In this document: positions 14,235 to 19,997 of the stretch, in pieces
How positions within the stretch are numbered: the stretch's first letter is position 1
How the letters are laid out: the number at the start of each line of letters is the position of its first letter
Assembly: GCA_020025115.1 (NCBI GenBank)
Contig: JAHHSP010000011.1
Coordinates: forward strand, 1 to 19,997
DNA length: 19,997 bases
Direction of reading: 5' to 3'
DNA from: Collinsella sp.
GTDB taxonomy: Bacteria; Actinomycetota; Coriobacteriia; Coriobacteriales; Coriobacteriaceae
Notes under the pieces: model-generated
What the model was told of the DNA's origin: nothing
The model's database searches: none
The model's input: the letters and a program-made list of their open reading frames with translations, nothing else
Position numbers and translations under genes: made by a program

Positions 14235-14252
14235 ACCATGCCGATGAAGGGG

Positions 14253-16790
14253 TCACATGAGGTCGTAGGCGTCCACGTCGACGGCGATGCTCACGCCCGG
14301 GCACGTGCCGGCGCGCGAGACCGCCGCGTTCAGGGCGCTGGAAAGATCGCAATCGAGCGGGGTCTTGACGATGATGTGGAAGCGGTGGCGGTCCTTTGCC
14401 CGTTCGATCACGCACGGCGTGGGACCCAGAACCTGCGGGCGCGCCAAGGTCTCGCGGGATGAGAACTCGACGTCGGCGCGGCCCGACTCGACCAGCGGGT
14501 GCAGCATGGGAGCGGCATCCAACCCAAACTCGGCGCGAAGCTCCTCGGCGATGCGCGTGACCAGACCGCGCGCCGCGCGCTCATCCTTGCCCCACACCAG
14601 CACGTTGGCGAGCCGGACGTACGGAGGATACAGGGCCTCGCGCCGCATCTCAAGGTCATACTCGGTGAACACGGAGCGATCGTGGGTTTTGACCGCGCGG
14701 ATGACGGGCTCGTCGGGCAAGTAGGTCTGGATGACCACCCGGCCCGAGTCCTCACCGCGGCCGGCGCGTCCCGCGACCTGCTCGAGCAAATTGAAGGCAC
14801 GCTCCCCCGCGCGGAAGTCGGGCATCTTGAGAGCGTAATCGGCGTTGATCACGCCCACGAGCGTGACCTCGGGGAAGTCGAGGCCCTTGGCGATCATCTG
14901 CGTGCCGAGCAGCACCGCGCACTCCGCCGCGTCGAACTGCTCGAGCAGCTTTTGATGAGACCCCTTGGTGCGCGTGGAATCGGCGTCCATGCGGATCACC
15001 GCCACGTCCTCGGGCAGCAGCGCGCGCAGGGCGTCCTCGACCTGCTGGGTGCCCAACCCCATTTTGGCGAGGTAGCGGCTGCCGCACTTGGGGCAGGCGC
15101 TGCCGTACTCGGGGTACGGCCGCACCCGATACGACGACCCGCAGGTATGGCACTCGAGCGTGTGCGTGCGCTCATGATAGGTGAGCGCCGTCGAGCAGTG
15201 CTTGCACGTGGGCACGCACCCGCACTCGCGGCACATGAGGAAGCTCGCAAACCCGCGTCGATTGTGGAGCAGCACGGCCTTCTGGCGCTTCTCCACGACC
15301 TCGTCAAGCGCATCGAGCAAGGGCTTGGAAAAGATGGAGCGGCTGCCGGAGGCGAACTCCCGGCGCAGATCGGCCACGACGACCTCGGGCAGTCTCGCCG
15401 CACCCGGGCGCTCGGGCATCTCGACCCTCGTCCAGCGGGCACCGCCGAACACGCCCGCCTCGCAACGGGCGAGCGCCTCGGCCGAGGGCGTGGCGGACCC
15501 CAGGACCAGGGCGCACCCGTGAAGCTGCGCCAACTTGGCGGCCACCTCGCGCGCATGATAGCGCGGACTGCTCCCTTGCTTGTAGCTCTGCTCGTGTTCC
15601 TCATCGATGACGATGAGCCCGAGGTCCGCGAGCGGGCAGAAGAGCGCCGAGCGCGCGCCGACCACCACGCGGGCGGCCCCGGAGCGCACCATGTCCCACT
15701 GGTCGAGGCGCTCGCCCGCGGAAAGGCGCGAGTGGAACACCGCCACCGCATCGCCGAAGCGCGAGCGGAAGCGGCCGACGGTCTGGGCGGTGAGCGAGAT
15801 CTCGGGCACGAGCACGCAAGCCGAACGCCCTCGGGCGAGGACGCGCTCGATGGCGGCGAGATACACCTCGGTCTTGCCGGAGCCGGTCACGCCGTCCACC
15901 AAGACCACATCGCCGCGCGCCATCTGCGTGGCTCTCGCGATCGCGTCCAGGGCGGACCGCTGACCGGCCGTCAGCTCCTTGGGAGCCGAGGCGTTTGCAG
16001 AGGACAGCGTGGTCGAAGCCGCGCATCCACGCCAGCTGCGGCGCTCTTCCACCGCCACGACGCCGCGTTTTTCGAGCGCGCGGACGGTGGCGGAAAGGTC
16101 TCCGTTCATGAGATTGAGCTCACGCGTGGTGACGGGTCCGCACGAGAGCGCGTCGATGAGCTGACGCTGGCGAACCGCGCGTTCGGCGGGCTCGAATGAG
16201 CGGCCCTCATCAGTCAGGCTCACCCATCGCGCCGTGACGGGCGTGACGGCCGGGGGCTCATAAGCGTACGATCCGTCGGCGGCGCGCACGACCTTGCCCG
16301 CCCCTCCCGGAGGCAGCAGCAGCCGCAGGCACTCGGAAAGCGGGGCCACGTATTCGCGACTCATCCAAAATGCAAGCTCGGCGGAGGCGGCGGAAAACGC
16401 CGGCTCGGCGACGACTTCGCGCACGGGCTTGATGCGAGCGGGATCGAGGCCCTCCGCGCCCGGAAGCGCCTGCAGCGCCCCCGCCCGCGCAACCACATAG
16501 CCGGCCTCGATGCGGCGTCCAAACGGAACGAGCACCGTGGCGCCCACCTGGCACGCCTCGTCCAGCGCGGCGGGCACGGCATATGCGAACGGCTCGGACA
16601 GCGCGCGGGCGGGAATGTCGACCACGACGGACGCGTAGGCCGCAACCGGAACGGTATGGCCCGGAGCGCATCTAGAAGCGGATGCCCCCCTCGAGAGCAC
16701 CTCCCTCGTGGCGCGAGGGGCGCCCGCTTGCGCAGACGCCCCCGGATGGGCCGTATTCAGTTCGGGAAAGAGCGAGTCCTGGCCCGTCAT
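14253..16790 (-). CDS. priA: Primosomal protein N' (replication restart helicase PriA)
   Basis: PriA recognises stalled forks and reloads the replisome. The 845-residue product has the N-terminal DNA-binding domain (VVVDIPARALSEPFAYAVP), Walker A GVTGSGKTEVY, the DEEH box (IVIDEEHEQSYKQ), eight zinc-ligand Cys in four CxxC pairs (CRECGC to CPKCGS), and helicase motifs GTQMIAKGLDFP and QVAGRAGRG. The ATG at 16790, 10 bases after the metK stop, gives MTGQDSLFPELN; a longer open frame runs back into metK but has Arg/Ser/Pro-rich shadow composition. A ~45-residue low-complexity stretch precedes the conserved domain, slightly longer than usual. Close spacing suggests co-transcription with metK, a common actinobacterial arrangement. 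Confidence 0.95.
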   Translation of the reverse strand: MTGQDSLFPELNTAHPGASAQAGAPRATREVLSRGASASRCAPGHTVPVAAYASVVVDIPARALSEPFAYAVPAALDEACQVGATVLVPFGRRIEAGYVVARAGALQALPGAEGLDPARIKPVREVVAEPAFSAASAELAFWMSREYVAPLSECLRLLLPPGGAGKVVRAADGSYAYEPPAVTPVTARWVSLTDEGRSFEPAERAVRQRQLIDALSCGPVTTRELNLMNGDLSATVRALEKRGVVAVEERRSWRGCAASTTLSSANASAPKELTAGQRSALDAIARATQMARGDVVLVDGVTGSGKTEVYLAAIERVLARGRSACVLVPEISLTAQTVGRFRSRFGDAVAVFHSRLSAGERLDQWDMVRSGAARVVVGARSALFCPLADLGLIVIDEEHEQSYKQGSSPRYHAREVAAKLAQLHGCALVLGSATPSAEALARCEAGVFGGARWTRVEMPERPGAARLPEVVVADLRREFASGSRSIFSKPLLDALDEVVEKRQKAVLLHNRRGFASFLMCRECGCVPTCKHCSTALTYHERTHTLECHTCGSSYRVRPYPEYGSACPKCGSRYLAKMGLGTQQVEDALRALLPEDVAVIRMDADSTRTKGSHQKLLEQFDAAECAVLLGTQMIAKGLDFPEVTLVGVINADYALKMPDFRAGERAFNLLEQVAGRAGRGEDSGRVVIQTYLPDEPVIRAVKTHDRSVFTEYDLEMRREALYPPYVRLANVLVWGKDERAARGLVTRIAEELRAEFGLDAAPMLHPLVESGRADVEFSSRETLARPQVLGPTPCVIERAKDRHRFHIIVKTPLDCDLSSALNAAVSRAGTCPGVSIAVDVDAYDLM

Positions 16791-16800
16791 GCGCAAATCG

Positions 16801-18108
16801 CTACCCAGCCAGCCCGCATGCGGCGCGGAGCTCGGCCACGCGGTCGGTGCGCTCCCAGGTAAAGTCCTCGTCCTCGCGCCCGAAGTGACCGTAGGCGGCC
16901 GTCTTCTCGTAGATCGGGCGGCGCAGGTCCAGATCGCGGATGATGGCACCCGGACGCAGGTCGAACACGCGCTTGACGGCCTCGGTGACCGTGGCCTCAT
17001 CGACCACGCCGGTGCCGAACGTGTCCACCATGATGGACAGCGGATAACTCACGCCGATGGCGTAGGCGAGCTCGATCTCGCAGCGATCGGCCAGACCCGC
17101 GGCCACCACGTTCTTGGCCACCCAGCGAGCGGCGTATGCGGCGGAGCGGTCCACCTTGGTGCAGTCCTTGCCGGAGAACGCGCCGCCGCCGTGACGGCCC
17201 ATGCCGCCGTAGGTATCGACGATGATCTTGCGACCGGTGAGGCCGGTGTCGCCCATGGGGCCGCCCACCACGAAGCGCCCGGTCGGGTTGACGTAGAGGT
17301 CCGCGCCCTCCCAGGAGATGCCGGCGGCCTCCATCACGGGCGCGATCACATGCTCGCGCATATCGGCCTCGATGAGGGACATGTCCTCGATCTCGGGGGC
17401 GTGCTGCGTGGAGATGACGATGGTCTCGACCGCGACGGGTTTGCCGCCCTCGTAGCGGACGGTGACCTGGGTCTTGCCGTCGGGGCGCAGGTACGGGCAC
17501 GTGCCGTCGTGGCGCACGGCGGCCAGGCGCTCGGCCAGGCGGCTGGAGAGGTAGTGCGGCATGGGCATGAGCGTGGGCGTCTCATTGGAGGCGTAGCCGA
17601 ACATCATGCCCTGGTCGCCCGCGCCGATGAGGTCGAGCGGGTCGCTGGTACGGCCGGCCTGGGCGTCGAAGGACTCGTCCACGCCCTGCGCGATGTCGGG
17701 GCTCTGCTCATGGATGAGGTTGAGCACGCCGCACGTGTCGCAGTCGAAGCCGAACTTGGCGCGATCGTAGCCGATGCGGCGAACGACCTCGCGGGCGATG
17801 TTCTGCACGTCGATGTAGGCCTCGGTGCGGATCTCGCCGGCGACGATCACGGTGCCGGTGGTGACGAAGGTCTCGCAGGCGCAGCGGACGTTCTCGAGCT
17901 TGGCGGGCTGGCCGTTGGGCGCGATGTAGCCCTTGGCCTCGAGCTCGGCCTCCTTGGCCAAGATGGCGTCGAGCACGGCGTCGGAGATCTGGTCCGCGAT
18001 CTTGTCGGGATGGCCCTCGGTGACCGACTCGGAGGTGAAGACGAAGGAATCTGCGCCGAACCCGGCGGCGCGAGCCGGTTCCATGGTGGAACGATTCTCA
18101 GTTGGCAT
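16801..18108 (-). CDS. metK: S-adenosylmethionine synthetase
   Basis: The enzyme makes S-adenosylmethionine from methionine and ATP in the cytoplasm. Signature stretches are TSESVTEGHPDKIADQISDA near the N-terminus, GAGDQGMMFGYA in the middle, and GGGAFSGKDCTKVDRSAAY towards the C-terminus. At 435 residues it is longer than the usual 380-400, mostly through an N-terminal leader of about 25 residues and an insert around the QAGRTSDPLDL region. The ATG at 18108 was preferred over the in-frame ATG at 18123 because AAAGGGG lies 5 bases before it. It is the first gene of the minus-strand cluster and diverges from gltX. The product feeds SAM to RsmB and, if present, any PglX-type methylase. Confidence 0.95.
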   Translation of the reverse strand: MPTENRSTMEPARAAGFGADSFVFTSESVTEGHPDKIADQISDAVLDAILAKEAELEAKGYIAPNGQPAKLENVRCACETFVTTGTVIVAGEIRTEAYIDVQNIAREVVRRIGYDRAKFGFDCDTCGVLNLIHEQSPDIAQGVDESFDAQAGRTSDPLDLIGAGDQGMMFGYASNETPTLMPMPHYLSSRLAERLAAVRHDGTCPYLRPDGKTQVTVRYEGGKPVAVETIVISTQHAPEIEDMSLIEADMREHVIAPVMEAAGISWEGADLYVNPTGRFVVGGPMGDTGLTGRKIIVDTYGGMGRHGGGAFSGKDCTKVDRSAAYAARWVAKNVVAAGLADRCEIELAYAIGVSYPLSIMVDTFGTGVVDEATVTEAVKRVFDLRPGAIIRDLDLRRPIYEKTAAYGHFGREDEDFTWERTDRVAELRAACGLAG

Positions 18109-18129
18109 GGGTGCCCCTTTCATGATTGA

Positions 18130-18158
18130 GCCCGGCGACCGTTACCATTCCGCCGGGC
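18130..18158 (-). promoter_or_regulatory. Stem-loop in the metK leader
   Basis: A perfect 8-bp stem GCCCGGCG/CGCCGGGC encloses a 13-base loop and lies about 13 bases before the metK Shine-Dalgarno. No T-tract follows, so it is not a terminator. A putative -10 (TACAAT, 18177-18172 on the minus strand) lies just upstream, placing the hairpin at the very 5' end of the transcript. It does not match any SAM riboswitch I know. Confidence 0.45.
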
Positions 18159-18314
18159 ATGTAACTGATAGATTGTACCGCTCCGCGCGAAATCGCAGCC
18201 ACGCTCCGAAAAAGCACACGGCAAATTGACGAAAGGCCGAGTGTCCGCATGACAGCATCCCTAGTCGCTCTTAAGGCAATGCGCGCGCTCCGGATAAGAC
18301 AACTTGCCATGTCC

Positions 18315-18320
18315 TATAAT
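18315..18320 (+). promoter_or_regulatory. Putative -10 of the gltX promoter
   Basis: A perfect TATAAT lies 40 bases before the gltX ATG. No convincing -35 is seen at 17 bases upstream. Confidence 0.45.
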
Positions 18321-18359
18321 GGACCAGATTGACCCGACCGAATCACAAGGAGCATGAGT

Positions 18360-19841
18360 ATGAGCGATTCCGTCCGCGTCCGCTTCGCGCCCTCGCCCAC
18401 CGGCAAGCTGCACATCGGCGGCGCCCGCACCGCCATCTACAACTGGGCCTTCGCCCGCGCCAACGGCGGTACCTTCATCCTGCGCATCGATGACACCGAC
18501 CCGACCCGCTCCACCGACGAGAACACCCAGATCATCTTGCGCGCCATGCGCTGGCTGGGCCTCGACTGGGATGAGGGTCCCGAGGTCGGGGGCGATTTCG
18601 GCCCCTACTCCCAGACCGAGCGCCTGGACCTCTACAAGCAGACCGCCGAGCGTCTGCTCGCCGAGGGCAAGGCCTATCCCTGCTTCTGCACGCCCGAGCA
18701 ACTGGCCGCGGACCGCGAGGCCGCACAGGCCCGCAAGGACCCCTTCCAGGGCTACCAGCGCCGCTGCCGCGACCTCTCGCCCGAGGAGGCCCAAGCCCGC
18801 ATCGACGCCGGCGAGCCCTACGTCCTGCGCATCAAGGTGCCCGAGGACCGCGGCAACGTCGTGATCGACGACGCCGTCCACGGCAAGGTGGTATTCGACG
18901 CCAAGGAACTCGATGACTTCGTGATCTTCCGCTCCGATGGCACCCCCACCTACAACTTCGCCACCGTGGTTGACGACGCCCTCATGGGCATCACGCACGT
19001 CATCCGCGGCGACGACCACCTCTCCAACACCCCGCGCCAGGTCATGGTCTACGAGGCCATGGGTGCGCCGGTACCCACCTTCGCCCATATCTCCATGATC
19101 TTGGGCGCCGACGGCAAGAAGCTCTCCAAGCGCCACGGCGCCACCTCCGTGGAGGAGTACCGCGACGCCGGCTACCTGTCCGACGCATTCGTTAACTACC
19201 TGGCGCTGCTCGGCTGGTCGCTCGACGGTGAGACCACGGTCATCCCGCGCGACGTGCTGGCCGGCAAGTTCAGCCTGGAGCGCATCTCCAAGAACCCGGC
19301 GACCTTCGACCCCAAGAAGCTCGACTGGATGAACGCCGAGTACATCAACGCGATGGACGACAAGACGTTCGCCGACGAGATCATGCTGCCCCAACTCATC
19401 GAGGCCGGCCTGGTCGGCGAGGGCTTTGAGGCAGATGAGGCCTGGGTGGACGCGCTGGCCGGCATCGTGCGGCCGCGCACCAAGATGCCCGCCGACGCCG
19501 CGGCCGTGGCGGCGCCCGTCTTCAAAACCGCCCAGACGCTCGAGTACGACGAAAAGTCCGTGGCCAAGGGCCTCGCCAAGGAGGGCATGGGCGCCGTGCT
19601 CGACGCCGCTAAGAGCGCGCTCGAGGCCGTGGCCGCACAGGATTGGACGGCCGCCAACATCGACGCCGCCCTCGAGCCGCTGCCCGAGGCGCTCGACGTG
19701 AAGAAGCGCCTCGTGTTCGGCGCCGTTCGCGTGGCCGAATGCGGCAACATGGTGAGCCCGCCGCTGGGCGAGACCATGGCGCTCATCGGCCGTGACGACT
19801 GCCTCGCCCGCATCGATCGCGCCCGCCCGATGGCGCTCTAG
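18360..19841 (+). CDS. gltX: Glutamyl-tRNA synthetase
   Basis: The class I synthetase charges tRNA-Glu. The 493-residue product begins MSDSVRVRFAPSPTGKLHIGG, which contains the HIGH-type motif (HIGG), and carries the KMSKS equivalent KLSKRHG near residues 253-259. DGTPTYNFATVVDD and HVIRGDDHLSNTPRQ are also typical of the family, and the length is normal. The ATG at 18360 was chosen over one at 18354 because AAGGAG (18347-18352) is 7 bases from the former and only 1 from the latter. Whether it also charges tRNA-Gln (non-discriminating) cannot be told from this window. The next gene starts 42 bases after the stop. Confidence 0.95.
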   Translation: MSDSVRVRFAPSPTGKLHIGGARTAIYNWAFARANGGTFILRIDDTDPTRSTDENTQIILRAMRWLGLDWDEGPEVGGDFGPYSQTERLDLYKQTAERLLAEGKAYPCFCTPEQLAADREAAQARKDPFQGYQRRCRDLSPEEAQARIDAGEPYVLRIKVPEDRGNVVIDDAVHGKVVFDAKELDDFVIFRSDGTPTYNFATVVDDALMGITHVIRGDDHLSNTPRQVMVYEAMGAPVPTFAHISMILGADGKKLSKRHGATSVEEYRDAGYLSDAFVNYLALLGWSLDGETTVIPRDVLAGKFSLERISKNPATFDPKKLDWMNAEYINAMDDKTFADEIMLPQLIEAGLVGEGFEADEAWVDALAGIVRPRTKMPADAAAVAAPVFKTAQTLEYDEKSVAKGLAKEGMGAVLDAAKSALEAVAAQDWTAANIDAALEPLPEALDVKKRLVFGAVRVAECGNMVSPPLGETMALIGRDDCLARIDRARPMAL

Positions 19842-19883
19842 CCGATCGCTCCGACACCGGCGCGCCCGTCGACAAGGAGACCC

Positions 19884-19997
19884 ATGCCCGCAAAGCCGCA
19901 ATCGTTTGCCACCACTTCCGCGTTCGAGATACTCGGCCCCATCATGGTGGGGCCCTCCTCCTCGCATACCGCCGGGGCCCTGCGCTGCGCCCAGGTT
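19884..19997 (+). CDS. L-serine dehydratase, N-terminal part (3' partial)
   Basis: The 38 visible residues contain FEILGPIMVGPSSSHTAGALR, which matches the N-terminus of the beta domain of iron-sulfur L-serine dehydratase (serine to pyruvate and ammonia). AAGGAG lies 4 bases before the ATG. The window cannot show whether this is a separate beta subunit or a single-chain enzyme with the alpha domain fused behind it. Confidence 0.8.
   Translation, partial: MPAKPQSFATTSAFEILGPIMVGPSSSHTAGALRCAQV

Noticed and set aside
16791..17000. N-terminal extension of PriA into metK.
   Set aside because: The extra 70 residues are Arg/Ser/Pro-rich shadow of metK and do not resemble PriA; the ATG at 16790 is more likely.
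18261..19967. A 568-codon minus-strand open frame opposite gltX.
   Set aside because: gltX has all family motifs on the plus strand; the opposite frame is His/Gly/Val-rich without any recognised domain, typical of high-GC shadows.

Overview
The window looks like a GC-rich chromosome with a strong preference for codons ending in G or C. Gene content and codon style suggest an actinobacterial gut commensal of the class Coriobacteriia (Collinsella-like). This is an inference from protein style; there is no rRNA or other marker in the window to prove it.

The right half (about 11.15-20 kb) is ordinary core genome. On the minus strand lies a housekeeping cluster transcribed in the order metK, priA, def, fmt, rsmB (S-adenosylmethionine synthesis, replication restart, peptide deformylation, initiator-tRNA formylation, 16S rRNA m5C methylation). 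Diverging from metK is gltX (glutamyl-tRNA synthetase), followed closely by the start of an L-serine dehydratase gene that runs off the window.

The left half (1-10.85 kb) is an accessory, defence-type island on the plus strand. In order it holds: the 3' end of an unrecognised gene; a small unrecognised gene; a 1,214-residue RecQ-like helicase; a short scar with a decayed copy of the small gene's 3' end; a minus-strand DUF3800 gene; a stand-alone C-terminal third of the BREX methyltransferase PglX; a large protein with two OmpR-type winged-helix domains joined by Glu/Pro-rich linkers; and a complete BREX type-1-style PglZ. The last three form a tight operon with good ribosome-binding sites. 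No PglX catalytic domain and no BrxA, BrxB, BrxC or BrxL is visible here; missing parts may lie upstream of the window or be lost. The set resembles a rearranged or derived BREX locus with two unusual members, the helicase and the double winged-helix protein.

The DUF3800 gene and the pglX-C operon diverge from a short AT-richer region containing a perfect GAAC-N4-GTTC palindrome of LexA/SOS-box type. It overlaps the putative -10 of the plus-strand promoter and the putative -35 of the minus-strand promoter. A strong intrinsic terminator lies between the minus-strand promoter and the DUF3800 start, so that transcript may be attenuated or may make a small leader RNA.

A family of short repeats (core GGGGACAGGTACAAATTG or GGGGACGGGTACAAATCG) sits in two intergenic gaps: an inverted set between the convergent pglZ and rsmB, and three direct copies between priA and def. 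They look like REP-type elements. No tRNA, rRNA, CRISPR array, transposase or integrase was recognised.
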